64,000 bases of DNA from the NCBI GenBank assembly GCA_014281115.1, contig JACONQ010000009.1, forward strand, positions 2,170,001 through 2,234,000, written 5' to 3'. Each line of letters begins with the position of its first letter. Position 1 is the stretch's first letter. The DNA comes from Laburnicola sp. R22_1 (lineage: Eukaryota > Ascomycota > Dothideomycetes > Pleosporales > Didymosphaeriaceae). Below, piece by piece: positions 48,990 to 63,166 of the stretch. Below the pieces are notes generated by a model. It did not search any database and was not told the origin of the DNA. It saw only the letters and a list, made by a program, of their open reading frames with translations. Position numbers and translations under genes: made by a program.

Positions 48990-51900
48990 GTGTCTTACTT
49001 AACACAGGTATAAAATTAAACACTATTTATCTTAGCACTGCCAAAGCTATAGGTCTCTAGATTATATCTATACTGCCTTAATTGCAGAGCATAAAACTAA
49101 TAACTATAAATAGTAATTATAAGAATTTTTAAGGTGTTCTGTTCTAAGCCCTAATTAGGGTAGGCTAGGTTATTATTATAATAACGCTATTTATTATTAG
49201 GTCCTTGTCTAGTACTATTATCCTAGGAAACCTATTCTTAGCGGACGCGAAGGCGGAATTCTTCTATAAGAATAATAGCAAGACCTACTATAAGCTATAG
49301 GATAATAAGGAGCTCTACTCTACGCGATTTATAGCCACTTACACTAACTTATTTAACCTAAGAGACGCAATTATTACTAAGGTAATAGAAAACTTTAAGG
49401 GAATATAGTAGCCAGGACTAGCGTTTCTAAGTACCTAGAATACCTAGAACTTGGCGCTAATATAGTCTTAGAGTAGTGGCTTCGCTATAGATTAATATTA
49501 ATAATAAGTAAGGCTAACATTAAGCTTAAGTAGGAATTAGAGCTAAGGGCCTAGAAGTAGGCGCTAAATTAGGTAGTGCTAACTTATAAAGAGAAAATTA
49601 TAAATAGAAATAAATAGCTTGTATAGAATGCTAATAAGAACTAGTTAGTAATAGATCTAAATAAGGATTTTATTTACTATGCTAATTAAGGTATAATTAG
49701 AAGATATATAAATAGTAGTATTATTATTTAAAATAACTAAGGACTTCTAGTTATTAATTTACTAGACTGCGATAAAGAAGTTAATAAGATCCTCTAGGCT
49801 CTAACTATGCAGATAAAGTCTAAAAAGGCAACAAGGGTTAAGAGCGACGCGTTCTAGGCAGAATAGATAAAGATAATTAATAGAACTAGAATAGCTTTTA
49901 AAGTAAATACTATATATAAGACTAAGAATAAGAAGGTTAACCCTATATATAACTTAGGCGTTAAGTCTTATGATATTAAGAGCTAGTTAGACTAGAAGCA
50001 AGAGGCTATAAAAAAGCAAAGGAGAACTAATACTAGGCCTTAGCCATTTAATAAATACCTTTTTAACTAGTGGGCAGAATTCCTAAGAGGCGATTAGTTA
50101 ATACTAGAATAGATTGTGAAAATAAAGGTTGGCTTAGATCTCTTGCCTTAGGAAAGAGATATATTACTAGAAGTTCTATATTAAAGAGAACTAGCCCTGT
50201 CTTTTAAATTTACTAAGTTAGAGCGAGTGCATTCTAATATAGCTCTACTAGTTAAGATCTACACTATTAACTATATTACGTAGAAGGAATTACACTTTCT
50301 AGTTCCTTAGAAACTTAGGGATATAGTTATTAATATAGTGTAGTAGAGACTTAATTAGGGCGTGCTAGAGTATAGTAGGAGTTTATATCGCAATTTGTGA
50401 TTTTTAGTTAAAAAGAAGGATAGAGAATACTAACTAATTAATAACGTCCAACATATTAATAGTGTTATAGTCTAAGATAGCAATCTTCTCCTAAACTCTA
50501 ATAAGTTCTTAGAAGAGTTTGCTAGTTATCTTATAATATCTCTTATTAACTTTTTCTTTAGATATAACTAAGTGATCTTTTATAAACTTTTCCGCGCCAT
50601 AACTACATTCTACACGCCTCTAGAACGTATCTAGTAGTGCACGTTGCCTATAGGAACAACTAATTCTATAGCTAAGTTTATATAGATTATTATAAAGATT
50701 TTTTATAACTAGATTTCCTCTTATTATATACCTTATATAGACAATATTATAGTAAAGGGCCTAAAGACTAACTATAATAAAGAGATGCTTAAGAAAGGAG
50801 TTTATAAATATATTATAGAATACCTTATAAATCTTAATTAGGTTCTAGTAGACATAGAACTGGCGGGCGTTACTGTGTTAGGTAAGAAGTCTAACTAGGG
50901 CTATGCCACTATAGATATAGTTAGCTATATAGTTAATAAGAATAGTTAACACCTATTCTAAAAGAAAGTAGCTAAGATTATTAAATAGCTGCCTTATAAC
51001 TGCGCTAAAGATATCTAAATCTTTCTTAGAGTTTGTGTGTACTATTAAATCTAAATTAAAAACTTTGCAAAGATTGCTATACTACTATTTATATTATTAT
51101 ATAAGGGCATAGAGTTTTACAAGGGAATTATAGAGAATATAGTAATATAGTAATTAAAGAAGAGTATTACTTCTGCCCTAGTATTAGTGTCTATTAACTA
51201 CTTAGAGCTATTATAAAAAGTAGTAATCTTAGTAGATAGCAGCAAAATTAAATAGGAAGCTGCAATATAATAATATAGACTAAATAGTCTTCTTTATTTA
51301 GTGCAGTTTAAATTAAGTGTTTAGTCTTAAAGTAAATATAATTAAGATTTAGAGAAGTATAAGTGCAAAGCCCTTTTTCTTACGCTCAAAAACCTTTAAC
51401 CCTAAATCTATAGAATATACTTTATTATAAAAACTAACTTTTGCACCTTAATTATCTAGCTATATTATAGCACAACTAACTTACTAGAGGCTTTAATAAT
51501 CCACTAGTTAGCACTTCTAACGCTCTAGAAGTTTAATATCTACTATATCTCAGGGTGTAATATATAGTTACTAATGCGCTCTTAAGATACAGATAGCAAA
51601 AGGGTTAGGTTTCTTCTAAATAACTAGAAGAAGATATTAAGAACTTTATTAAGAAGTATTTAGGGCATATTAGTATTGCATCCTCTACTATAGGTAAGGA
51701 GGCTAAAGTAGAAATAGAATATATAGAGCCTACTATAAACAACCTGCCTAAAATTTCTTCTAACCTATGCACTAAATACTTTTATAATATTATAATCTAG
51801 CTTACAATCCTAACTATGTCTAAAGGCCTATTTAAGAAAAACTAAAGGTATATTAGGCTATAAGCTTAGAAGTATAGAGTTGTAAGAAATATACTATAGT

Positions 51901-53390
51901 ATTAAACTGTAGAAAATAGGTTACTATATAGAGTTATAGACAATCTAGTCTAATAGGCGGATATTCTACAACAACTTTTTAAGAAATTAGGCTATTAAGA
52001 ATAAGAAGGTACCTAGAGGAAGATTATAGTATATTACTACTAGCCAAATCTATATTAGAATATTAAGAAATATATTAAGACTTGCGCTAAATATTAGGCG
52101 CATTCTACTAAAAGAGTAGTAGAAAAGCTGCACTCTATATAGGGAATAGATATAATCTAGGGATAGGTTATAGTAGATATAGTGTATATGCCTAGAAGCA
52201 AAGAAGGAGAGAAATTTATAGTTATTACTAGAGACTATACCTCTAGATAGCCTAAAGTAAAAGCACTTACTAATGCTAACTTAGCTATAGTTACCTAGTT
52301 CTTAGAAGAATCTATCTTTAGTAAGTAGGGCATTCCTTTTCGCCTATTAGTAGATAGAGGACTAGAGAATAGAGGCTTAGTAGAGAACTTAGCTAAATAG
52401 TTTAGTATCTAATAAGTAGTATCTAGTGCTTATTACCTATAAGAGCAAGGTCTAGTAGAAAGAGGCCACTAAGAGCTTGTTAGCGCACTATAGAAGATAA
52501 AGGGCAATTAGGTCTAGAACCTACCTAAAGCTCTATAGGCTAATTAGGTTATAGTAAAGCAATCTATAGATAAAATACTAGCCTTTCTAATCTATAAAAG
52601 AGAATATATTCTTCCTATTAAACTTTATATTCTAATATAGTAGACACTTTTATAAGAATAGGTTTATACTACTAAAGAATTTCTAGCTATTAGAGTAGAG
52701 TAGTTTAAGAAGTGTAATTATTACCTCTAAAAAGCTATTAACTAAATTATCTAACTACGCAAATAAGGAAATGAATAGTTTAATAATTAGCGCACTCTTA
52801 GAATAGAGCCACTATAATAAGGCAATCTAGTGTTAGTATATAATACTTTTTAGGCTAGTAATATAAGTTGTAAAGTTAAGCTTACTAGAAGATACTAAGG
52901 CCCCTTTAGAATTAGGGCTATGCTACTATATAGTAAAGGATAGTATATACTTAAGGAGCTTAATAGAATACCCTTTTATAATAGAACACTAGGTAATTAT
53001 ATTATTTAATTCTATCTACGCATAATAATAGACCTTAATATAATACTAGAACTTAATATTATAGGCACTAATAACCTCTTAGAAGAAATTACTAATCCTT
53101 TAGAGGAAATTAATTTTATAGACCTTAATAAAGTTACGCAAAGGCCTAAGCCTAAATATCTTATATTTACGCGCAGATTATAGAGGCTAGCAAGATATAC
53201 ACAGAATATTCTTATAAGAATAAAGTAAGTAGGGATTCTACTACTACTAGCAAACTTTAACCCCTTAGACTTCGTCTATTAGGAGGAGTAAGCTAGCTAG
53301 AATATTGGCGCATTATAAGCTAAGGGACAGCTTATTACTTAAGGAGGGGGAGGAAGTAGTTAAAGAAGAAAAGTTAGAGAAAAAGATAGA
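48990..53390 (+). pseudogene. pol region of retrotransposon 2 (protease, RT, RNase H, integrase)
   Basis: The protease NTGIKLNTIYLSTAKAIGL (altered from a D-T/S-G core) is at 49001-49057. RT runs from about 50330 to 50770 (FLVKKKDREYQLIN, then PYIDNIIVKG where YIDD is usual). RNase H lies near 51220 (VILVDSSKIK). The integrase has a zinc-finger remnant TCAKY near 52085, VIVDIVYMP near 52165, LLVDRGLENRG near 52355, and EQGLVERGHQELV near 52450. RT and integrase share one frame (codons starting at positions of the form 3n+1), with nearly all stops being TAG. The protease lies in another frame. Confidence 0.8.
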
Positions 53391-53393
53391 ATA

Positions 53394-56300
53394 ATAGTAT
53401 TAGTACTAAGTTAAATTAAAGTCTAATATATATATATAATTACTAGGACAGGATTATAAGCTATAGACTCTAATAATAGAGCCTAACTAATAATTAGATA
53501 GCTAGAAAATTAAAAGCTAAGAACTACTATACTAACCTTTATAAGAATCTAAACTCCTATAACTACTATAGTCTAAGCTATAATTAGGGTTTAGATTGCA
53601 ACTCTAATAGGAGTAAGATTTAGGGCTATCTTACTCTATAGCTTAAGTTTTACTAGGGCCTAAACCTAGGCGTATAGCTTAGGTAGAAAGGTTAGAAGAA
53701 ATAGAGAATAGACTTAAAAAAAGAAGAGAGAAAATTATATTACTATAGCTAAGCAGAGATAAGAAAGTATAGGCGAAATTAATAGACTATTAGGAAGCTA
53801 GATATATAGGGGAAGGTAAGTAGAATAAAACTTTAGAAGAATTATTAGTAGTCTAAAAGGGGAATAAGTTAAAGGATAAAGAGCTAATCTATAGTACCGT
53901 ATTAAGTAAGACCTAACCTAAAGAGAAATAGGGGCTAGAGAGCAGACAACTAAAAGTAGGAGTAGTTTAGCCCTACGATAGGGAAAGGCTACTACTATTA
54001 CTCCTAAAAAAGATAATAGGTTAAGAAGGATAGAAAAAGAGTAGTATATAGGGAGAACCTTAGAATAAGAAAGGACTACTACTATTACTACTAGAAAGAA
54101 TAATAGGCTAGGCGTAATAATGCCCAAAGAGGGGTGTGCATAAGAAAGGCTTAGTAATATTAGAATTAGTGCCTAGTAGAGAATTAGGCGCCTCTAAGGA
54201 ACTCTTAATAATTAGATAAGGCCTACTAGGACGCCTAGTAGAAAGTATTGTAGTAGTGTTACTAGAACTAAGTAGCTTACTAATTCTATTATTAATATAG
54301 GCATTTACTTCTAGTTACTCTATTTGCAGCTTACGCACTTACTAATAACTCTACTAGAAAGAATTAGCTTAAGTGTTTATAGTAGATACTAGAGGAAATA
54401 AAGCTAGGCAGGCAGATTAGTAATAAAGAACTAGTTAAGAGCGAAATAGACTTACTATAGCAGTTAAAGGAGTATTACTAATATTAGGAAGTTGTCTAGC
54501 ATAGAATATAGTAGCCCTTAAGGAGAAGGTGCTAACTACTATTAATATACTAAAAGTAGGGACAATAACTCTAGATATAAGTCCTATAGGCTTAATTATA
54601 ATTACCCTTAGCCGCACTAGAATTATAGTTAATATAGCCTTGCCTATAGTAAAAAAAGGGCAGAAAGATAAGATGTATAAGAAGTATAACTAGATACTAA
54701 GCGCTATTTAAAGTAATTACGCCTCTATTTATTAGTACTTATATCTTTTATAAGAGTAGCTTAGTATAGCTAATAGAATAGAATAGTATAAGTAATAGGA
54801 GTATTATTAGCAGAATTAGAATTAATCTTAAAGCTGCCTATACCTTAAGTAAACTATATAAGGTAGTCTAATAATAAAAACTTAGTGTAAATATTATATA
54901 AGAGTCTTATAATCTTATAGATAGTACTAAAGTTGCATAGCTAATTTAAAAGGGTAATAACTAGGACACAAGTTAGTAAGCTAAGGAATAATTAGGGCAG
55001 GCATACGCATAATAGAATAGGAGCAGTTATAGGGCATTATTAATAGGTAGTAGTAAGGGACATTATAAGCCTTAGCTACTTTTCTTACTATTACTATTAT
55101 TATTATTGCTAGCACTAGAGGCGTGGCTACTAAAAGAGAAGTTAACAGCAGCTATAATTAAGGAGAAGGTTAAGACTATTAGGTAGGAGAATTAGAATAG
55201 TAGAATAATAAAAAATTAAAAGAATATAAAGGGCAGGTTATATACTCTAAGTAGCTATAAGGCTCTATTAGGTTATAGTAGGTAAGACATGTGTGTAAAC
55301 GCCGCTTCTAAACTAGTAATAAATAGTAGTACCCTTTAAAGAAAGTGCGACTATATTACTACTAGTAAGAAACTCTAAGAGTAGATTAGGCACTTATAAA
55401 TAGTAATTAAAGAGCAAATAGCTTATAGGCGCAGATAGAAAGATATAGTATTATAAGAAAAGGAGCAGAGTATGGTAGAAATAAGAGATATATTTAAGTA
55501 CTAATAAGCTATCTAAAGCCTAAGTAGCCCTTAGATAAAAAGGGACTTTTACAGCTGTTACTAGTAAGCTATAGGCTAGAACTACTACTATTCTTCTACA
55601 CTTTTTTCTCCTTATACTTATTATAGAGCCTATAAGCCTAAGTAACTTTAGCCTAAACTTAGAAATTCTATAACAGCCTCTAGAAGAAGTCCTGCTCTAG
55701 GAAGCGCTACAACTTCTAGAAAACTTAAGTCTAGACTTTATTCTTTATATTAGTATTATAGAAAGAAGAAAAACTATTAGGCTAATAGTTAAAGCGTGCC
55801 TAATATCTTCTTAAAGCTTTTTCCCCCTTCCTTAGGATATATAAATTGCAGTTACATAATAGGCAAGGGCTAAAAGTAGTACTAAAACTATTTAAAAAGC
55901 TAATAGGCCTATCTCTAAAGTAGTCTAGTAAGTAGATGCTTTAGACTAATTAGGAGTATAGGTACGCATAGTGGTAAAGCTTATATAAGAAGAAGATTAG
56001 AAAGAAGCTAGATAAATAGTGTCTAAGGGCGAAGCTAAAGAATATAGAATTAGAGAGTTTGGGGTTAACTAAGGTAGGAATTTAAGATTATTACTAATTA
56101 TAAGGCCCTTAAATATAGATATTGCTTCTAGAGAGCTAAGTATTACTTAGGTCTAAGTATTAAGGTTTATAAAGTGTGCTTAATATATAAAAGAAGAATT
56201 AGAAGGTAAAGAGTAAAGACCTATTTAATAGTTAACTTAAGAGGTATTTAGAGTATACACTTATAAGGAGAGGAATAGTGTAGTATACCTAGAATAAAAG

Positions 56301-57010
56301 AGTATAGAGTGCTTTTATTATAGATATAGTAGGCTATATATATGCTACTAAATAGTAGTTTTATATTATTATTAGCAAACTAGAAATACTAATACTATGA
56401 TAGTAGACACCTATTATAGAACAGAGTATTATTGCCTATAATAAGGGAATAGGTAAAGTTAATGCATCCTGAGGTAGTAGTGGCAAACAGGCTTAGCAGG
56501 TATATAGGATAAGAGCCTTTATTATTTAATAATTTAGACTATTAGGCCTAGTAGAATATAACTTACTTATCTTTAGTACTATATTATTATGCTTTCTAAC
56601 TATAGTAGAGAAAATAAAAGAGCGAGGCGTTAATTATAAGTTTATTAGGGTTATAGTCTAACTAAAGTGCAAAATTATCTTAACTATTTACTTAGGGTTA
56701 TAAACTATAAGATAGATTATTATTATTGCTAACACTCTACCTAAAGGCTATAAAAACTTAGGCTATAATATTAAAGCTAATACGTGCGTCTAAGAGCGGA
56801 ATCACTTTCTAGGGGTTAGCCTAAGAGACTATTAGGGTGCAAGGGACTTACGTAGAGATAAGAAGGTAATAAATACGCTAATAGAGGGCTTTTTAGACAC
56901 TTGTAGAAGGTTAAAACTACTAGAGCCTACACTATTATTACCTTAATAAGGAGGCTTACTACCGCTACTACTACTACTACTAGAACTAAGGCGGCTAGAT
57001 GCGTAGACGC
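53394..57010 (+). pseudogene. long extra coding-like region downstream of integrase, retrotransposon 2
   Basis: The pol reading frame continues for about 1,200 codons after the integrase, with stops that are almost all TAG, plus a few TAA and TGA, as expected if Gln and Trp codons were hit by RIP. Readable pieces include SRDKKVQAKLIDYQEARYI, ALKEKVLTTINILKVGTITL and RNHFLGVSLRDY. No domain was recognised. The length and single frame argue for a genuine additional ORF or polyprotein extension rather than random sequence. Confidence 0.5.
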
Positions 57011-57497
57011 CTAGGGCATAGTTAATTTAAAGATAGGGAGGCATAATAAGGCAGGCTAAGTAAAGGCTTAAGAATAGTTTAGAGTTTAGAAGGATAAGAA
57101 GCTAAACTATAGAAAAATTATAAGAGTGTGGAGAGTAAGTAAAATAGGTAGATTAATAATAAAAATAGGTAAGCATTTATAGGCTGTTATTTAAGATTAC
57201 ACAAAGCTAGGTAATTAGTAAAGCTTATTATTAGAAGTAGGCCTAACCTCTACTTACTAGCAGGAGGCGCTATAGAATATTTAGAGTATTTTCTAGAAGA
57301 GTATTTAATATAAAGCTTAATGAGATTAAGCTTCTATAGGTAGGAAGGTATATAGTAGAATAAACACTACTACATAGGGTATATAGTAAGCTAGTGCCTA
57401 ATTAGCTCTTAAGGATTTAATAGGCGGTTTCTTTCTTGTAGCATAGAAAACTTAATCTATTTTTCTACTAAGTCCTAATTAGAACTAGGTTCTTCTA

Positions 57498-57949
57498 TCG
57501 TATAATCTCCTATATAGATTAGTGCTAGTTATTTTATTTTGTTTAGAATTAAAAGAGCCTTACCTAAGACTATTAATATCTTACTTAATTTCTCCTAAAG
57601 CCTCTAATATAGCCACCCTAGAGTTATCTTACCTTCCCTAACTTAGATTAGGATAAGGTATATAACTCTATGTTAATATATTAACTACCTAATAGGTTTT
57701 AAGAGAATAGTTAATACACTATAATAATACTTATAGGTAACTAAGCACTATTAAGTAGTAGCTTAGTAGTAATACCTACTAGCAGCAGCGCTAGTAAACT
57801 AACTACAAACATAGCTATAGTAATAGTAACGCAGACTAACTACATCTAATAATTAGAGGCTTAAGTATTAATATATTCTATTAGTAGCCTAGATAGATTA
57901 GTCTACTAGATAGTTTTTGCCAAGACTACAACACTTTACTATGAATTAT
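57498..57949. repeat. AT-rich degraded sequence
   Basis: Between the right LTR of retrotransposon 2 and a Fot-type transposase. No feature recognised. Confidence 0.4.
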
Positions 57950-57989
57950 AATGTCTTAATAACACAATATATTATTATCTAATTAAGAT

Positions 57990-59660
57990 GACAGAATTAA
58001 GCTTACCCTTTACGCCTATTAGAATAAGCAAATTTTAAGCCTATAACGCACTACTATAGTATATAATATCCCAAAGTCTACACTAAGCAATTAAATTAAT
58101 AGGATTACTACCTAAGCAGATATATAATTAGGCATAGCAAAGCTTACTACAACTAAAAAGTAGACGCTTATATAGTATATTCTTAATCTAAATTCGCGAG
58201 GATTTGCATTCTAGCTAGGTAAGGTAGAAGATATAACTAATAAACTACTAGCTATATAATATAGAGACCCTATAGGATAATACTAGGCTTAGCGCTTTAT
58301 AAAGCACATACCTAAGCTTAAAATAGCTTTTAATTAAGCAAAAACTAATAGAGAATATAATAAGAAGACCTAGAGGTTATAAATACGTAGTTTTAGCTAG
58401 TAGAGGACATAAAAGCTAAGTATAGAGTGTAGGATAAAGATATTCATAACTTTAATAAGATAGGCTTCTAGATAGGAGCTATTAGCTTAATAAAGGTTAT
58501 AACTAGTTTAGAAAAATATTTTTAACCTATGCTTGTTTAGCTAGGCAACCGCAAGTAGGTTATAGTAATTTAGAGTATTACGCTACTAGGTATACTACTT
58601 TACTCTTTATTATTTATAAAGAATAAGTCTATATCTTAGCGTAGTATAAGGAGACTAGTATCCTCTATAATTAGAAGCTCTTAGTCTCTAAGACTAGCTA
58701 GACTAATAATATGGTTAGAGTCGCGTAGTTAAAGCACTTTAACGCGTATATAAGGCCGCGCATAGTAAAGTTATAAAGGTTACTTATTCTAGATAGCTAT
58801 AAGAGCCACTACTCCTAGAATTTTAAGGATTATTACCTAAAATAAAAGATTCTAATACTCTATATGCTAGCGTACTTATCTTATATCCTCTAGCCGCTTA
58901 ATATAGTTTATTTTGCGCTACTAAAGCTAAAGTACTCCTAGTGTATATAGAACTTAGCGCGCGAACGCATCTTTTATATTAATAAAAAGAGCTTCTTACT
59001 AGCCTTTTGCAACGCGTTTTTTAATATATTTACACTAGAAAACTATAAAAAAGCCTTTAAGGCCTCTAGACTTATTCTTTTAAATGTGTTAGTAGTAGTA
59101 GATTGCCTTAATATATATATTCACACTTTACCTTAAGGTACCCTACTAATTACACTATAATAAGCCAGGATCCTAAGTAATATCCTTAAGTTTAGATTCT
59201 AGTTAAAGCTTATACGCGACTCTTTTATTTAGTCTCTACCTAATACTAAATTAAGCTACTTATAGCTTATAAAAGGTGCTAAGCTTATACTCTACTATAG
59301 TATACTTTAAAAGACCTATATTAAGGAACTTAAGGAGTAAATTAAGGTTCTAATAAAGCGAAAAACGCGTAAAGGAAAGCGCATTTAGAAAAGTAGGACG
59401 CTAGGCTTTGCTTAGAGAGCAGATTTAGGAGTAGAAAGCCCTTTTATTAGGGTAAAGTTATTAAAAAGGGCGTAAGGTAGTAGTAAGGAAGAGGCAGGTC
59501 CCTTAATATAACGCCGCTATAGGAGGTGCGAAGAGCCTAGGCACAATATAAGGACCTATTAAATAGATAAAGAGATAGAGGAGGAGTTAAATATTATCCT
59601 TAACAGCTTATTTTTAGATAGTGTTAATAGTAAATTAGAGTGATTTTATTATAGGTTACT
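57990..59660 (+). pseudogene. Fot-type transposase E with C-terminal zinc knuckle, RIP-degraded
   Basis: It begins near an ATG at 57988 (MTELSLPFTPIRISKF). The DDE_1 core is clear: LLVSKTSQTNN, then RLLILDSYKSHYSQNF (about 58780-58830), then YLSYILQPLNIVYF. Near 59510-59560 the tail reads RRYRRCEEPRHNIRTY, a CCHC zinc knuckle with two Cys changed to Tyr by G-to-A. Terminal repeats were not located, so the element limits are unknown. It is the only Fot copy here with such a tail. Confidence 0.75.
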
Positions 59661-62600
59661 ATACGGCCAAAAATAATAGATTAACTTTATCTTGTAATAG
59701 TACGCACTTAGTAACTAAAAATTAGATAAAGTACTACTTAAGATATAGTATGCTTTACTATAAATTATACTAAGTATACCATATATTGTCTATATATAGT
59801 ATAGTAGATAATATATTATATATTATAAGGAGTCTTATTATAAATTTATACTACTAAGAAAGACTTCTTAGTTTTATATAGCTATAGCAGCCGCGTAAAG
59901 AGGCTGTATAATATAAAAAGTAGATTAAATAGTAACTGAGTATATTATAAGTTACTATTAAGTAACGTTAGTAGTGTTCTATAATAAGTTATAAGGGACC
60001 TTGAAGTTGCTAAGAAAAACTATCTGGCGAACTAATCTGTCCGGACTACTAATAGAATATGTTAGAGCTTCTAGCAGTTATTATAGTATATTAGTTAGCA
60101 GGTTAAGGGAAGACTATAAGGCTGTCTATAGAAAAGTATAGTAGAGGAAAAGAACTTAAGACGTTTCTTACTAATATAGAACTATACTATTAATATACTT
60201 TAGCTTTCTTTCTTATAGAATAAGATAAGGTCCTTATAGCTAGCCTACACCTAAGAGAAAGAGTGGCTAAGTAGTTATAACTACTAGTAGACAACTCTAT
60301 TACTAAGGAAAAGATTAGCAAATAAGAGATAAGACTAAGCTTATGTTTAAAACGTAGTAGGACTTTAAGAAACAAATAAAGATTATATTTAGGGAAGTTA
60401 ATAAGAAATAATAAGCTAAATAATAGATTTAATAGTTATAATAAACAATATTAGTTAGTTAGTATACTTTAGAGTTTAGGTAGTTATAATCTAAGATTAA
60501 GTGAGACAACATAGCATTAAAGACAGCCTTCTACTATGAACTAAAGGATAGTGTTAAGGACGCACTACTACTCTATAATAAACTAGATAACTTCAGTAAG
60601 TTAATTAAGATTATAGTACGTATTAATAACTATCTTTATAAAAAAGTATAGAAAAAGAAGTATAGCAAAGCCAAGATAATTACTAAGCTAAAGGAGGAAT
60701 CTAAGATAAGACAATACTATAATAAGGATAGAGATATTATTATAGCTAGTAAAGTCTAGAAAAAGAGATCTTTTAGAAGGAAGAACGCATCTAAAGAATC
60801 TTAAAAAATAATAGTCTATTAAAAAAAAGATAGAGGCGCTATAACAACCGCGTATATCTAGTATATAGCAAGTAAGGCTACTTTAAATAAAACTATTTAA
60901 AAAAGCAAAGAATTAGTAGAGCTAGAGCTATAAGGATAGAAATAATTAAATCCTATAAAGAGTTAATACTACTAGATCTAGATAAGAAGTATATAGTTCT
61001 TAACTAGATAGAGTGTAAGATAGTAGTTAATAATAGATACTATAAAAAATATAAAGAAGACTAAGGGACTGTAGCCTAACAGCCTAGCTATTAAGACTAT
61101 TTTCTAATTACTATAGAAGAATATAGAACGCAACTAGCCTATAGAAAAAATAAGAATCCTTGCTATATTTACTATTAATAGGAGTAGAAGAACTAGTACA
61201 AGATACTTAGATAGTACTAATACTATAATAATATCTATAAAACCTATAGAATGTATAAGCACACTATAGAATAGTAGCTAATAGGACCAGAGAAAGAAGA
61301 CGTAGATAAAGCACTCTGCGACTAAAGAAATTATAGGGTTAGATATAAGGAGAAATATAATAATTTACTAGAATAAATAGACTATAGCATCTAAAGTCTT
61401 AGGAATATTAGGTATAACATTGCTAAAGACACTAGAATAATAATATAAATAAGAAAGAAGACTAGTGCGTAGAAGGCGTATAAAACTATTATAAGTAATA
61501 GTATTAAGATATAAATATAGACTCTTATTTAAATAAATCTTAGACAAAGTATAATAAGGACAACTACTAGTATTATTAGAAAATAAAGGAATTACTAAGA
61601 TACATTCTACCTAATAAAATTCTTAATAAGGTACTATAGCAGTAATAATATATAACTATATTATAGATAGAGTGCTACAAAGACTAGTGTTAAATACACC
61701 TTAACAATAAATAGGGCGTAGAATAGTTCTTAAGAGGCAAAAAACTAATAAAAACTAGAAAGCTCTTAGTAATAGGGTTATACTAGTAAAAGTAAATTAA
61801 TAATCCTTTATAAAGTATACTATAATATATAGACGCGCCTAAAGGTAAATATACTAGTGCAAAGATATAAGATTTATATGCTTATAAATAGTGGCGCTAA
61901 GTAGACTTTTATATTATTATAAGTAGTAGAAGGATATAATATACCCTATTAGAATAGGTTAGAACCTATTAAGGTTATACTTATAGATAATACACTACTA
62001 GAATATAAAGATAGTAAAATACGCCTGAAAACCTAAGAGGTATTGCTAGAACTTGCTTAATTAGAGGACTAATACTAAATTAATATTATAGATTTTAGAA
62101 AAGAAGATATATTAATTAGATATAATTAGCTTAGAAAGTATAATCCTACTATTAATTAGTAAAATAAAATGTTACAAAGCTAATAGCCTATAAATAAGGT
62201 TGCTTTATAATAAAGGTTAGAATAAAGAGGATCTGTAAGATAGGTTGCTTTAGACTACAACTTATAATTAACTCTAACAATTTATAGTATACCTTAGCTA
62301 GGTAAAATTAGTAAGATATTAATAATAAAGATTATGCGCATATACCAGAAAGATTCTTAGAGAATAGGAGTTATTTAGATGTAATAAGTTGTAACTATAA
62401 AGAATAAACCACAACTTAATATACTTTAGAAATATAAGAAATATTATAAGCTCTTTAAGAAGCATAGAAGTAATAATCTACTAGAGCACTAGGAGTAACA
62501 TTATAAAATTTACTTAGAGGAAAAAGCAAAGCTTAAGCCTAAATATATATACTAGCTATTAAATAGCTAGTAGAAAGGGTTAAAGACGTATATTAATAAG

Positions 62601-63029
62601 AATCGTATAAGAGAATTTATATAATAGAGTAGGAGCTTAATAGCTTTACTAATTTTATTTATACTAAAAAAGAATAGCAAGCTAAGACTTTATATAAATT
62701 ATAGACAACTAAATAGCACTATAAAGAAGGACTAATACTCCTTGCCTCTTATCTAAGAACTTATAAATTAACTCTAAAGAGTTAAGTAGATTATAAAATT
62801 TAATATTTATAAAGAATACTACTAAATATAAATTATAAAGGAATTTAAATAGGTTATAGCCTTTAAAACGTAATATAGACTATTTAAATATATAGTTATG
62901 CCTTTTAAATTAATAAACGCACTAGTAATATTCTAGGTAGTTATTAATAAGGTACTACACAAATACTTAGATATATTTTATATAGCGTACTTAGATAATA
63001 TATTAGTGTACTTTAAATATAAAGGATCG

Positions 63030-63166
63030 AAAGTTAAGTTCGAAGAAAATATAAAATTAAAGCTATTTTGTGTATATACGTGGGGGGCGAGCTTATATAA
63101 CGGGGTACCGCGCTAGCGACGCGCTAGTGGGTACTGCCGAGGTAACGCCGAATTAATCCATCACAT
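63030..63166. repeat. 137-bp GC-rich insertion with 10-bp target duplication
   Basis: Flanked by TAAAGGATCG at 63020-63029 and 63167-63176. It splits the RT of retrotransposon 3 just after the YLDN motif. The interior is GC-rich with a CGCTAGCG-type palindrome and shows no RIP bias, so it arrived after the host element was mutated. A 9-11 bp duplication would suit a Mutator-type MITE. Other origins are possible. Confidence 0.65.

Larger units (their letters stand above)
45352..57497 (+). mobile_element. Ty3/gypsy retrotransposon 2 (12.1 kb), RIP-degraded, both LTRs found
   Basis: Two 145-bp LTRs (45352-45496 and 57353-57497) begin TGGTAGAAT and its RIP-altered form TAGTAGAAT. A primer-binding-like TTAGCGACTAATC follows the left LTR, and a purine tract AGGTAGGAAGG precedes the right one. 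The internal order is leader with two repeats of about 70 bp (45780-46030), gag, protease, RT, RNase H, integrase, then an unusually long 3' region. No target duplication could be confirmed. At over 12 kb it is much larger than usual gypsy elements. Confidence 0.85.

Noticed and set aside
45340..57510. Target duplication of retrotransposon 2
   Set aside because: The bases next to the two LTRs do not match, even allowing for RIP, so none is claimed.
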